A stretch of 64,000 bases of DNA from Bigelowiella natans CCMP2755 (GCA_000320545.1 ADNK01001400.1:62001-126000); one strand, 5' to 3'. Shown: positions 23,708 to 36,734, counted from the stretch's first letter. A program made the numbers and translations. Notes: generated by a model from the sequence alone, not told the origin.

Positions 23708-24669
23708 TCTGTTGCGCCCTTTCAAATGCGCGGAAGAGGGCCTCTCGTGACTGATAAATAATTTCCCTCACCACTGCTCACGGTCTCCCGCATTCGACAA
23801 GCTGCTTCTCCTTCACAACGATTGCTTACCACGATTTTGCCTCAACGACAAACATAAAATGTGAAAATACAGGCGAATTTACGAAGAATCCGCCCCTAAT
23901 TCCAAACTGAAGCACCACGAATTCGAGAGGATGCGTCTTGGCTAGTTAGATGTCGCGCGATGCGATACCCAACATCGTACTGCTCAAGGTCCTAGACCCG
24001 CGGACATCGAATAGACCGGAAAACACCCCGACTACAACGGCATGGTCGTCATTTATAAACCTGCGAGCGAAGAGGGTCTGCTGCGATATGGAGACTACTC
24101 GTCTCTCTCGCAGTTCTCTCCCAGTCAAAACCCAGTCAAAACCCAGTCGAAACCCAGTCGAAACTGACCGTTTCTTTTTGGTTGGAACCGTCACCAAGAC
24201 AAAGGTGAAAATAAGACAGCCCTCCGCTCGGTGCTTCTTCATCCACCCTATACAAGTGCAAACAAGGGGGGGAAGGCCCTTTCGCCATACTTTCCGCCTT
24301 AGCTACAGACCACGCTACTGACTGCCCACTTTTTTGAAAGGAGGCGGTGGTTGTCGGCAGCAGGGCTCAGCACACTGTGAGTAGCTTTTTAGTTGCATTT
24401 TTGAACAGCAGCTACCAAAACCGATAACTGTGTCAAAACTCTAAGATGCGAACATTTATCATCTCTGCGAATTTCCACGTTCACCTTTGTGAAATATGTT
24501 GCATTTTCTTTCGATTTCATCACAATGGATCATAACAATGATGTTAATGTGGCCCTTCAGACCAGAGCCCGGAGTCGAGATACACACAATTTGACTGCAG
24601 TGATGAAGTCACAGAAATTATTCTGAAACTGAGGAGCGTTTCTTTACTACATTGTGCAAACGATTTCTA
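23708..24669. other. Divergent intergenic region
   Basis: Lies between the starts of the FNBP4-like gene (minus) and the metallo-hydrolase gene (plus), so it should hold both promoters. A plus open frame at 23950-24321 has no recognisable domain and spans a tandem repeat; I do not call it a gene. Confidence 0.5.
24120..24163. repeat. Four-copy 11-base tandem repeat
   Basis: Four head-to-tail copies of CCCAGTCAAAA / CCCAGTCGAAA, two of each form. There are no spacers, so it is not CRISPR-like. It lies about 400 bases upstream of the FNBP4-like start and 500 upstream of the metallo-hydrolase start. Confidence 0.85.
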
Positions 24670-27600
24670 ATGTCGGACAACGCAAAGAACAGCAAGAATA
24701 ATAATAATGAGGACTTGATTGGACAAACCTTCCCAGACAGGAAAACTACTAATGTCGAGAGGGGAGGAAATATGGTATCGAGGGGAGGACGACACTTGCA
24801 TCACCGCCGCTCCAATTCTGATAACGTCGAATCGAAACGATCCCAGAAGGTACACGGAGACGTAGTTACAGAGTTCGGTCGTGGAACCTTAATTCGAAGG
24901 CGAAAGGATGGCATATCTGTAGTCCAGCTTCGCTTCGGAGTTGCCTTTGTTTCCTCTTCCAAGGCACCTTCCCTAAAACTGAAAATTAAAAAAATACCCA
25001 AGTACCACACAATGGACAGTCGTGGCGGTGTTGAGTCTCAGCGGAGAATCAACAAGATGAAGAATTTCCTCCGTATAGACCGACAGCTTGCCAAGAATAT
25101 AGTTCGGTTTAAGCACAAGAACTCTACTGCGAGAGATCCAGTGAGGAAAGCACACGTGATACACCTGACTCGTGGCGGGTACTATTTACTACTCATCTCA
25201 CTTGTTACCCGTATGTGTATTGAGTCCTCCTTAGCATTCTCACGGCCATGTATGCATTCGTTTCTGTCTCAGGTATTACGTCCGTACAAGACTAGGGCCA
25301 ATTCAAGTTGGGATGCCGCCTGAAACTATAAAGGACAGCCTTTCGCAGGGACTGACTTTACCTACAAATTTCGTCATCCCGAGCGAGAGGTTCGATATGG
25401 AAAACGGGCTCAACTTGGCTGAGTTCGAGTTTCCGGCCTACTACAACTTCTTCATCCTCAGGAAGAAGATTAACTTAATCACCACGAAGGAGATAGCGGC
25501 CTCTATCCGAGAAATATTTCAAGAGACTTTACTAGGGCCGGAGAAAATAGAATTCCCTAAGAGATTTTCTGAGAAATGTCCCAAGGAGGCCTACCCCGAC
25601 CTCATGAAGGAGTTGTCGTTTTTCCGTATCAACCCTTTCACAAGAGAGACGTTACAAATCGACCAAATACTGCAGTTCACTTATTTTGATGAGAATGGAA
25701 TTGCCACCCTGGAGAAAGGCGTCACGGTGGAGGCACGCGGTGATCGATACATATTCCGCGAAAAGGGGAAGCCAGTAGCGGCCGTGTGCTCGAGCATTTT
25801 CCCGCACCCTCCAGAATCCTTCGATGGCAAGAACAAAATGATGGAGAGGAAACACCATCCAAGGGCAAGTCTTGTCATGCGCAACCCATCCGTACTCCTC
25901 AAAAAGCTCAGCTCACCCGTGAATAGAGGGAAGCGCCAATCTTCAGTGTTCGTTGGAGGACGGCGTCTGTCTTCTGGGGATTGCGCGCCAATTACAGGGT
26001 ACCGCTCAGTCTCTTTGCTGTTTCCCCACCTTAATCATTTTAAGGTTTCACTCGTGTTTACGTATTACACGGATTCGCTTGTTTGTTGCAATTACTGATC
26101 AATATATCACCAGATTCAAGCCCCCCTACTTTGGAATTACTATGCTTGGAAACTCCCATGGATTCGACCAAAATGGTAGTCGCGACAATAATAAACAGTC
26201 AATTTTGACTCGCAGGGGAGAGCCACGTAAGTCTCACCATTCTTCTCCTATTAGGAACCACCACTGGATTTGTTATTTGGGTAAATCGAAGAGGCATCAT
26301 GGTTGACCCCCCACCGTATTCATCGAGATATCTTCGTCTCTACGGTGATCTTCGATAGCTAGAAGCTAGAGGCGTAGAGGATGCTTAGTATTATCACAGC
26401 AGAAAATAAAAAGTTGTGATGGAGTTGATAGGCTCTTCTCAAACGTAGGTATTGCCCCAACATTGATCCGGGAAGTCATTCTTACACACTGCCACGCCGA
26501 CCATGACGCTGGGACGTTCCAAAAGATCTTGGAAGAGGTGGAAACCTTTCTGTACGATTGCTTTGAGTGACAGAACACATGCAGTATCCTCTGAGAGTCT
26601 GGACTGGGTGTATTATTATGCTTATTGCGTGGCGTTGTTTCTTTGTTTTTTTGTCAGCACCGGGTGACGCTCATGACAACACCAGTGATCTTCCAAAGCT
26701 TCTTACGTAAATACTCGGCCATATCCGGATTCTCGAAGAATTTTCTGCAGAAGCTTTTCATCTTCCGGCCCGTTACGATTGGGGTACAGACATATTCCAA
26801 GATTTTGGTTTCATTACCCCATTGTTTGTCTCTTTGTCACATGACTCATCAGGATTTTTGGATGAATCCTTTTGAAGTGTAAGGTGCTTTCTTCTTTCTG
26901 ATATTATTCTTCTCTCCCATAGGAACCGATTCCAGCACATGGAGGGAAATTGAATTTCTTTTATTCTCTGCATTCGATTCCATGCCTGGGTCTTGAAGTA
27001 TTTTTCAAGGGAAAGAGCATGGTCTATTCAGGTGCGATTGAGAGCTACTCCTATCATGTATCGTGCCTCTGCGGTATTTGAGTGTCGCGTAAGATTATGA
27101 CATTCTTCAGGCGACACGTTGAACCATGCTCCGAGCATCGAGAGTTTGTATGAAAAGGGTTTGATCTCTAAAGAGCGAAGAAAACAGGTAAAGTCGGTAT
27201 TTTCTTAGCAAAGGTGCTCGATTTAAAAATACTCTGGTTTGACTTACGATATGTAGTTGATGAATTTTCCGTGGGACCATGATGTCATCCTGCATGAGTG
27301 CGGGGTGCCACCCATCCATACGCCCGCGGAAACACTGAAGAATCTCGATGCCAAAATCAAGAAGAACCTGTACGTTGTCCACGTTGCGGAGAAATCGCTC
27401 AAACCAGGTGTGTGGTTCCTACCCAATATATCATTTCCTGAACATTATACATATACAAACCACCAGATCATATCGAAAGCTTACGTGTTATTGATGATTT
27501 GGTCATTCTAAGAATGGGGCTTGAAGGTGGCGAACGTGGGACCTACCAACACCATCATAATGACGTCAAAAGTAGACGCAAGGTTGTGACACAGCACAAG

Positions 27601-29070
27601 ATCGACACAGACTAACGAAGAGGGCTCAATTTTACATTGCCTAAATCTTACTATTACATTATCATTCATTGTTTGTCATTGTTCTAATTCAGTTTGAAAA
27701 CCATTGAGTTACTAGAGCTTATCCAAGGCGTCGAAATCTTCAGTTCATTGGGTATTGTTGACATAAAGAGATAGCAAACATACGACTGTTACGCGTATGA
27801 ATTCCTTTCTGGGAACGCTCAGGTCTGCAGAAGTCGTCTGAGCTTCTACAAAGCGCGAAGAGACGGACTGTGAGCAAGGACCAGTGCATTGTCACTGAAG
27901 GTGAGGCATGATAAAAGTGTATTTCAAGGCATCTTCTTATTGTATTTCATCTTCGAAGGAGATACAAGTAACTCATGCTTCTTGATCGCAATGGGATTCG
28001 TGAGCGTTGTTGAAGACAGGGGACCGGTACGCCTGCAGAACGATTTGTTTTTACTCCATATTGTTCATCCAAGCTCGAATTTAAAATAAAAGGTTAAACT
28101 ATTGATGGTTTGCGACACTTTTGGAGAGTTTGAAGCTATATTCGAGAAGCCCCACACAGCTACCTTCAGAGCCATAACAGGTAGAGATACGACATTTTTT
28201 AAGTTGATTTTTCAGAGTCAGATTTGGTCGGTTCGGGCAGGATGATAGCACCAATAATGTGTAATCAGACGTCGAATTAGTGGAGTTTCCGGGATCTACA
28301 TTGGGGTGGGTACTTCGAGACTCACCCACTCTAGAGGTAGTAACCACATAGAATCATTCTCGAATTTGTCACACGTTTTGTGCTCAATATAGATGATGGC
28401 CAAAGTCTCCAAAGTTCAAGAAGAAGATTGTTGGCAGGTAGTATTAACTGGATTTCTGCGCCACTCATGGTCGATTTCGTTGCGAGGGCATTGGCCAAGA
28501 ACATTTTGAATTCATGTGGGTTTGGACGTCACCAAAGCGTGTGTTTTTGCATCTTAATTCTCAGGCGATGCAAGCGAACACTTGTTTTGATTCATGGTCG
28601 GCATTAAAGCTCCGGCAGTTACAGTCGTGGATGTACAAAAAAGTGTACAAGGAAGGAGATGATGTTTGGGAAGCCAAACAAAGAGGTTTGTTGAAATTTT
28701 ATCCTGACAACACGTCAATTGCTAATTCAAAATTTTCATTTGCAGCGGAAATTTCAGTCCTAGTCGCCCATGGACGTTTTGTGTATGACAATAGTGACCA
28801 AATCCATCCGTTTGAAAGAGGGGCTTTCATTGGTACAAGAAGCTACTTACTCATCGCCAATGGTTGTAATAAGCATGTTCATTTTTTGCAGGCGAGTTTC
28901 CAAAATTAGTCGATTTTGCTGATGAAGAACCGAAAACTGATCTGACGACTACTCTTCGCTGCATTGAACCTGGATATTGTTTCGTTTTACCGAAGGAGGG
29001 ATTGCAAAAATTCTTCGAGATCAATCCTGGCGCAATGTTGCAGTTCATAAACAGAAATTTCATAGAGTAA
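24670..29070 (+). CDS. Metallo-beta-lactamase plus two cNMP-binding domains
   Basis: Exons 24670-25178, 25273-25998, 26114-26175, 26255-26344, 26449-26537, 26658-26783, 26923-27031, 27111-27187, 27257-27407 and 27467-27582 close in phase; later exons continue to a stop at 29070 with one unresolved junction near 27700. The N-terminus is a Ser/Arg-rich tail, then GGYYVRTRLGPIQVGMPP, then the hydrolase core: GNSHGFDQNG, MVDPPP, THCHADHDAG (the HxHxDH metal site), FYSLHSIPC, GDT, HDVILHECGVPPIHTP. The rest holds two cyclic-nucleotide-binding folds: CIVTEGDTSNSCFLI with GEFEAIFEKP, and YKEGDDVW with ERGAFIGEF and CIEPGYCFVLP. The predicted role is a metal-dependent hydrolase, perhaps a cyclic-nucleotide phosphodiesterase, gated by cAMP or cGMP. 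The same domain order is known from bacterial and protist proteins. Substrate is inferred, not shown. Confidence 0.8.
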
Positions 29071-30654
29071 AATTTTCAGAGAAATGCATGAGGGTTATCT
29101 TGATCATCAATCTCTCCAACGATCCAGGCAAGATCGCACATGCATGCGTACATCGTAAGTGATTTAATCGGCCGCTGAGAGTTTTGGCAAAATGATCGTC
29201 AAACAAAGAAATGCACTGCATCAAATAAATGAACTAATCAGTCAAAATTACCGAGCAAATTTTAATGGATGGTCTGTCAGTCATTTTTCTCTCTTTCTTT
29301 CTTTCTTTCTTTCTTTCTTGATCTCTCTTCTGCGTGCGTGGCTGTGCATGTGTTCACATGAATGAATGTGATCGATGACGCGCGCACATGCACATGACAG
29401 ATGGGCGGGGCGATCATCCAAATTCTTCGATGATTTTCTCCACATCTGCATTCCGCCTTTCAATGTTCCAAAACATAACCTGATCCTGTGATGACACGCA
29501 TTCGCCATGCACATGATTCTGGCACAGCTGGACAGGACACGTCGACGTGTGCTTGTCACACGCTGCACCAGCAGTTTTGTAGTTTGACATTCACCATGCC
29601 AGCATGATCCAAACTGTCCGCAACCAGCGAGCGGCCAAAACTCCCAACTTTCCATTCGCCGTTAGCGTTGCCGCCTCGGCCCATTTCCACGATTTCATGT
29701 GGCCACATGGCTGTGCGAATTGAACAAGCACGCACGTGATGAACCTCATTGCCCTCATGAGTGCCATGCAACGTGCGCGTGTGCGTGCTTGCGCAGCGAA
29801 TCACATGGGAGACGTGCGTGCACTTGCACGTGGTTGCGCCCACAATGAGCAAAAATCATTGCGAGGATTTGTCAGCACCCTGTTGGTGGTGATGGTCAAA
29901 ACTGGCTGGTGTCAACTGGCAGAAGCTGGTTGAGCTGGAAGTGGTGTGGTCGTGAGGTCCGCAGCGGGAAACAATGAAACACTGACGATGACAAACTGCA
30001 CTTCCAAAGTGTTGCAAGACGCAGTGCCTCGAACAAGAACAAGAACAGGAACAACAATGAAAACTAGCTTCAGTGAGGACTAACTGGTGAAACCAGCAGG
30101 ATTTCAAAAAATTGGCATTCTAGTCATTGTGGAGCAGTGCAACTAGCAGCAATGTGACAGCGACGCAAAGCACCTCCTCCAAGCAGGTGTCCAATGTTTT
30201 TTCTTAGGAACTTCCTGAAGGCTGCATCCACGCGATGGTCCACGGTCGGGTCGTCCGGAACAATGAAACAATGATGACAAACCACATTTCCAAAACGTCA
30301 CAAGACATTTGCAGTGTGCGAAACGCAGTGCCTCGAACTAGCTTCAGTGAGGACTAACTGGTCCGAGGGCAGTGGGACATCGGACGGGCAGCATCGAATA
30401 GATTACGATGTCGTTCACATCAAAACGACATGCGTTTTATCTCGAAATACATTGCAGATCTAATAGCGCGTTATTTCTTGTCGTTCATGTCAAAACGACT
30501 TTCGTTTCTCGCAGTTCCTTGCAGAGCAGCGTGTGAGCAACTTCAGTGATCCAACATCGGGGGGGTGAGGAATGGTAGCAATTGGCATGTCAAGGGGAGT
30601 TTAATCCTTGTGACCTAGGGAACGCATCGTACAACTCATAGCCGCGAATAAAGT
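29071..30654. other. Intergenic region with diverged tandem repeats
   Basis: No gene is supported. It contains a TTTC/CTTT run (29290-29319), GTGCGTGTGC-rich sequence, and a duplicated block (29951-30363). A pair of GTCGTTCA(C/T)(A/G)TCAAAACGAC segments lies at about 30411-30510. A GTGATGAACCTCA segment near 29736 recurs near 32705 in the next spacer. Confidence 0.55.
29951..30363 (+). repeat. Diverged direct duplication of about 120 bases
   Basis: Block 29951-30088 and block 30249-30363 share, in order, GGGAACAATGAAAC-like sequence, ATGACAAAC, CTTCCAAA, CAAGAC, CGCAGTGCCTCGAAC and the exact segment CTAGCTTCAGTGAGGACTAA. Insertions separate the shared parts. It is an old tandem duplication in a gene-free spacer. 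Confidence 0.8.
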
Positions 30655-32457
30655 ATGAACGACGTGCAGCAGAAGCTGGAGGAATGGGCCCGCAAGCGTG
30701 CCGAGAGACAAGCAAAGAAGGGAACGAAAATTGGGGAGGTTTACGATAGAATCAGACGTGGAGAGTCGGCTCATGGCATGCGAATGCCTCGCAAGGGTAG
30801 TAAAGGCCGCAGAGGGAGAAAAGACTCTGGAGTTTCCAAAGAAGTACACGGATTTTGGAATTATTCTATTTAAAACTAAAAAGATGGTGGTGTTATATAG
30901 GGGGAATACTGGAAGAACTTCTGGGGTAAAGTTGAAGATCTTAGAATAAAAGCCAAAGCACGGGATCCGTCAGCAAAAAAAGAGAAAGTATTGCACCCTT
31001 GTTCTGAACATCCAGATCAATTCCCCACATGATAAGTGTTAACTTAAATCAGGAGACGCACGGTTTAAACGGTTTAAAGGGAAGAAAGGAAGTTATGGAA
31101 TCTTCGTTTAAAGTTGAAAGAGTGAATCTAGATCTCCACAGGTTTGATAGAATTGAATTTGAGATTTGGTAGTCAGATTGAAATAGACCTGAATATGAGA
31201 CGTTCACGTTAGTAACAATGGCGACTGGAAATCTGGCTCGAATGCAGAAAAAAATTTGGAAAAACTTTTCGGAAGGAAGGGAAAGAAAAAGTACGTTAAA
31301 GTTTCATCAGTATGATGATACTATTACATTCGCAACGGATTTATTACAAATGAAGCTGAATTAATTTATTGGTTCATTTTGAATGTTGTTTTATTCAGAG
31401 CCGAGAAAACTGAAGTGTCCAACGCAGTGAAGGAAAAATTGAGATATTACCGTGACCTTGCAAGAAAGGAACTCGAGAGACGAAAATCTACCCAGTATAA
31501 TAAGGAACCAAAGCCAGAAAAGATTCATAGACGGGAGCATAGTTCGTCAGAAGTCCCAACGAGCAACATGGAACGTTTTTTTAAAGAGGAGATGAAAAGA
31601 TATGAAGACGCTAAAAAAAAGAAAAAGTCAAAATACAACATTCCTCGGCATATGGACGAGGCCAGGGAAACCTGTAAGAAATTTGAGGTGCGTTATTTAT
31701 GTGGGTGATAATCTATTTTGATCATTGATTACAGTTGTATCCACAGAAAGATGTAAATGCACGATGGTCGAAGTATGAGAAAGAACCAGGAGAAACACCT
31801 GGGAAACGTACTGAAGTTCAGAAATCCAAGACACCATCACCAAAATTTGAGAAAACCTCTGCTTCGGCGTATAGCAACCAAGGTATAATTGTACAGGAAT
31901 ACCTATGTGGCGCGAGATTCATATTCGGTATATACTAGGTGTTTCGCTGCCTTCGAAGTACGCGGCACTCTCAGTCAAGGAACTGGTGATGAGGTTGAAA
32001 AAGTTGAAGATTTCTACCGTGGGAGTTAGAGAGAAAAAGGATCTAGTTGATAAACTAGTAGAGGCAGAACAAATTGAGGAGGAGAAGCAGGCCGTGGAAA
32101 GAAAGAAAAAAGGTGCATACTTAAAAATTTGGAATATAAATTTGTGTTCATAGTCATCATAAACTTTCAGAGAAGAAGGAGCTAGAGGAAAGGATAATAA
32201 AAGAGGTCCGACGTTGGGCTCGAGGGAAAGGCATCAAAGAACTTCTAAATGAATTGCATGGAAAGCCTCGTGGACATCCACACCACCTAACTAGACTCTC
32301 CGCATTTCAACAAGTGTCCAAGATTTACAAGCGAGTGCTTGTGAAAATACACCCTGATAAGAACATGAGCACTTTTGAAAAATTGACAAGGGCCACGGAG
32401 CGGTTCAAAATAGTGAACGCTCTGTTCAATTCGTACAAAATGAGACAGAATGATTAG
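30655..32457 (+). CDS. J-domain protein with SAP-like segment
   Basis: The downstream exons are solid and in phase: 31399-31687, 31735-31882, 31939-32112 and 32171-32457. The C-terminus is a J domain of the auxilin/GAK-like type that ends the protein: KIYKRVLVKIHPDKNMST, then ATERFKIVNALFNSY. The HPD tripeptide needed to stimulate Hsp70 ATPase is present. Before it is a short LPSKYAALSVKELVMRLKKL segment that looks like a SAP or similar helical-hairpin module, and long Lys/Glu helices. Upstream exons 30655-30843 and 30901-30987 (EYWKNFWGKVEDLR) are in phase with each other, but the link through 31050-31300 is not resolved, so the N-terminus may belong to a separate gene. Probable role: Hsp70 co-chaperone, with nucleic-acid or coat substrate unknown. 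Confidence 0.68.
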
Positions 32458-33583
32458 CAGTCCCAGCATGCAAATCAAGAAAGGAAAAAATTGATGTCAA
32501 CACGACTTTGTCTCCACAAATCAGAAGAGCTGAAGGGCCATCCGGTGCGTGGTGACACAACTGTGAGCCGTGATGTGCACAGAGACATGAATCGAGCTGA
32601 GGACGCACGCGCCCATGCATCGCAATGTGCGTGTGCAGAGCCGAAACGTGCACATTCATGACTTTGTGAATCGCTGCTTGCACCAGTGCATTGTGCCTGC
32701 TGCGTGTGATGAACCTCACATTCTAGCATTGCCCTGCCAAATGGATGGATGACGTGCAGTTGCTGATGTGGTGCCACATTGCAGATGGATTTTTCTGCAC
32801 ACGTGGTGCGTGCGTGGTGGCAGCCGCTCCACAGAGCTCGATCGAACATAACAGCCACGCAAGCACGCCTAGACGCCCAGACGCGCGCACACTTCGAAAT
32901 GCCATGTGCAAGTGTGTGTCACCGTGCTGCTGATCCACGCTAGCTAGCTAGCACGTTCGAATGTGCTAGGAAACAATCACACGTTATTAATCGATTGGAT
33001 GAGTGAATGGATGAACGACTGTGGTTCAGTCGGCACCAACAAACAAGATCGATGCACTTGTGCTGCTGGGCTGGCGCAGCCAGGGCCGAGGATGCTCCCC
33101 TGAGCAAACAATTGACAAGCAAGAGCGAGAGCAAACACGTGCTTCACAATCGTTTGGTCGTGGAACACAGCACTGAATCCTGATTTGAACTAATGATTGG
33201 AATGTTTCCAACGACGGTGCAGCCGCCGAGAGAAAGGAGGAACGAGTGTGGCGAGTGTGGCTGAATGAATGGATGCAGTGTTCAAAGGAAGTGTTAGGTT
33301 CCATCTCCTCAAAGCACAGTGTCAAATCATTCCATTGATTGATTGATTGATTGAGTGGACGAATGAATGAATTGGTTCCATTGGTGCAGCCGAGGGGATC
33401 ATCAGAGGTGCTCAAGTTCCGCCTCCTCAACCAGCAAGACTAGGGAGAAAAGGGAAAAGACGAATTTTCTGTGGAATCTTCGGGTAAAACCCATTGCATT
33501 TTTACTCTGCGACACGAATATATAGCACTTTCAACTCGGAACCCCGTGGTAGATCGGAAGCGAAAGTCACCCGAGCTGCAACG
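32458..33583. other. Intergenic region, no gene seen
   Basis: No supportable coding exon. Rich in GTGCATGTGC-like sequence, with a TAGCTAGCTAGC run at 32940-32951 and a GATT tetranucleotide repeat at 33336-33353. Texture matches the spacers at 29071-30654 and 36190-37289. Confidence 0.55.
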
Positions 33584-34868
33584 ATGAGGGGGAGGGCGGG
33601 GGGGTCGCAGGGTCCGCCGTGCGGTGACGGAAGCTCCAAATGTGTCTCAGTGGAATTCATCGGTTCAGACCGGGCGACGGGAATGGCGCTCATCCATCCC
33701 GCGAGCGAGCATCCGCGGGCCATCGAGATGCTGAGAGAGCTCGACACCGTGCTCCGCAAGCGGTTGGTGAAGAAACTCTTCGACCGGATGATTCAGGACG
33801 AAGACGAGTCCCTGCGATTGATTCAAGGCGCGCGCTACGAGATTTTCATCCAAGCGAGATGGAAACCATCAACAGCCTTTGATATCGTGACGGGGAAGTA
33901 CATGTCCAAGGGATTTAGCAAAGCTGCAATCCTTCGCTATGCTAGGCACCAGGCCATGAGGGATCCTCGCCTGAATGCCCGCGGTGACGATATATATTTT
34001 TCCTTTCAAAATGCTTGTTTGCGATAACGTGGTGTGAAAATATGGGGCGGAAATGGAGCTGGTTCTCATGTTCAACCTCTTGCGCCAGCATCCCCCACAC
34101 ATAGATAAAGCTCGTCGCTTCTAAGATTCATCAACGTACGAATCCTAATCTTCCACGCCCTCTTATTTTTTCTCTTCTTTTCTTCCTTCTTCTTCTTCAT
34201 CTTCTTCTTCTTCTCCTTCACCTCCTCCTCATCCTCTTCTCTAGGCCAGAAGTATGCATTCGGCAACTACTCCATGATCATGAACTATGAGCCCGTACCT
34301 GCACAGGCCCCTCACATCGACCTCCTCTCCCCAAGCTATCAGTTCGGCCTCGTCGTGACCGACAAAATTCCTGGCACACTCTTTCACGAGGGTAATACTC
34401 ATATTCAAACGGTGGGATCCCTAATAAACACATGGCGTAGGCAGCCGTTCGGAGGGCCGCCGCCGAAGCTGGCCGAAGTGTTAGCCAAAGAGCAGCGTGC
34501 GCGTGTCCTTCTCCGTGACTTTGGCGACGTGCTGGCCTCATCATCCACGTATAACTGCATGAGAAATCACTCCTCGGTAAGCACAGGGTCGCTGATTTCT
34601 CTGCCCGGAAGCGTGGTGCACGCGGGGCCGGGAACGTCAGCGTTTCGAGCGGTGATTTTCTTTAGCGCGTCGCCAAAGGCTTGCGGCGTGGAGGAGTACC
34701 ATCCTGACACGCAGTAATAGAGAATACAACACTAATGACTCTCGATCATGATTTACGCGTGATCTCTTTTTTTTTTTGCTTTTCCCTTTATTTTTTCCTT
34801 CTTAAACAGACGAGCATGTCACATTCACTGGCATGTTTATCGAAAAATCTAAATTGCTGCGACGAACG

Positions 34869-34924
<56 letters not shown>

Positions 34925-35403
34925 TACACACACGCGCGCATAGTACATAATATTGTAATAGCATGCGTTGTTGGAGCCTGGGTGGGGGCATGAATATAAA
35001 AGTCCATCTCATCACTGTCTATCTTCCCCTCTTGGGTAGGTACTCTAGCGTCCTTCTAAGCGGCCATCTCGTGAGCTTGATGTGGCGTCAGGAAGGCGTG
35101 GGACCAGTGGAGCGACGTTACCTTCTCACAATGCTAGCAAGCCAGATTGAAGACTGCCCTATCAGAGGCCTTTGGAGCCATTTTAGTCAGGTGACTGATA
35201 TTTATCGCCGCCCACGCAACGATGCATATGTCTTGGTTGATACTACACCTGGACTATCCTCATTATACTCGAGTTACCGCTCCATTTGCAACGAGAACAT
35301 GTCAGCGTCGCTTCTGCGTCCATTGAAAGGCGTGGCAACGACAATGCGCCAGTGTGAAAGCACTGCGGGCACAAAGATACATGCTATTTACAATGCGTGT
35401 TTC

Positions 35404-35445
<42 letters not shown>

Positions 35446-36189
35446 TCTCATTCTATGCCCATTTAATTTGAAAATCTTTATTAATGTTGATGAGAATGAT
35501 GGTAACATCAAATGTAGGGAGACTTCTCCGAGTTCATCCGCCGAATCGAGGTCGGGAGATTCCCGAGGGGCGTTCGGACGCGCGCCGCGTACATCGCGTC
35601 TTGCGCTGAGCAGCCCGCACTGTGTAGCTCCTCCTGCCAGCCCTTTCAAGATGAGAAAGTCGTCGAGATGAGCAATCTCACAAGAGTCTCCGCAGAGGGC
35701 CTCTACACCATGTGGGATGGCCGTGCACACGAGGTTGTGGTCTACCGACGAGGTGGTGGGGACAGCGCCAAAGTGCTCCTCTATTACCCCCCCCGCGAGG
35801 AAGACTTAAAGACCGGCGACGACAACGCCGCTCACATGTGGGAGGGGCTTAATGAGGGGGACTGCTATCGGCTGGAGATGCACCGGGAGGGGGAGGAAGG
35901 AGAGGAGGAGGAGGGGGAGTTAATGATGATGGACTTCAAGTTCGACGGGTCCAACGGGGTGTTACGAGATTCTGATGGAAAAGAGATTCGATGCAGCACG
36001 AGAAAACATCCCCCCCTCCTAACCAGTTCCTCGGCATTTGTTCGGAGGAGAAAGAGAAAGAGAGGTGCAGATTCAGTGGCTTCAGGTGTGACGCACGGCG
36101 ATTCATCAGCGAGGTTCCTTGTGACGACATCAGCGGCGCAACCGGTTGGCAAACAAAGGAGACGACGATCGAGGAAACAATTTCAATGA
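33584..36189 (+). CDS. 2OG-Fe(II) oxygenase-like protein
   Basis: Four exons in phase: 33584-33983, 34245-34713, 35040-35190 and 35518-36189, giving 563 residues. The double-stranded beta-helix signature is visible: HID in QAPHIDLLSPSYQFG (the HxD iron ligands), a GTLFHEG loop, then GSVVHAGPG (distal His) and FRAVIFF (the Arg that would bind 2-oxoglutarate), followed by EYHPDTQY. Such enzymes hydroxylate proteins, nucleic acids or small molecules; the substrate here is unknown. N-terminal 130 residues form a helical region with no match I know. The C-terminus has an acidic Glu/Met stretch then RRRKRKRG and RRRRSRK, which could be nuclear-localisation signals. Introns 2 and 3 carry long CT/CA microsatellites. 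A cupin of another class is the main alternative. Confidence 0.62.
34870..34933. repeat. (CT)n(CA)n microsatellite in intron
   Basis: About 18 CT units followed by 12 CA units inside the 326-base intron of the oxygenase-like gene. A second CT run (35407-35443) lies in its next intron. Confidence 0.95.
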
Positions 36190-36734
36190 TGGCCGAAGCT
36201 CTGAAAGCGAACAAAATTGAGGCTGTGACCGCACACTATGATGCATGCAAACACGCACCTCAGCTGTCAGTATTGAGCGAAACTGGCTCAAACCGAAGTG
36301 TTTCACATTATAACATTGACGTTTCACCGCAGCGCAAGCACAGGCATCGCTGAATCGTGCCAGTCTAGCAGTGGCCCGGCATTTTTTTTTTCACCACCAC
36401 GTCTAGACGTGCTAGCGTGTGCACAGCGCTAGTGCACTAGAGCGACCACAATTGCAACACGTGTCCCGTGCATTGCGCGCGATGTGACAGCCAAGCACAC
36501 CGCAAAGGGCCAGCTGGCGATCCTTTCACGTGTGAGGACTGGAGGAGCTGATGCACGCTGATCGACAAGCATCCCTTCTGGCCTTGTTCGTCCCAGATCA
36601 AGCACAGAATCACAGTGGCAGTGTCAATAGGCCGACGCAACACCAGTGCAATCAGTGCGAGCTTCACCGCTAGGTCACGCTGCGTGTGGTGTGCTGCTGT
36701 GGACTGTCGATCGCGCCTGCTAGCCTGGCTAGCT

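Noticed and set aside
24120-24163. Tandem repeats as a possible CRISPR array
   Set aside because: Copies are contiguous with no spacers, and the host is a eukaryote.
26213-26230. An 11-base microexon in the metallo-hydrolase gene
   Set aside because: Including it breaks phase with the next exon; skipping it gives the conserved HGFDQNG to TTGFVIW join.
34392-34440. A 49-base intron inside the oxygenase exon 2
   Set aside because: Removing it shifts the frame before the HAGPG and FRAVIFF motifs; reading through keeps them.
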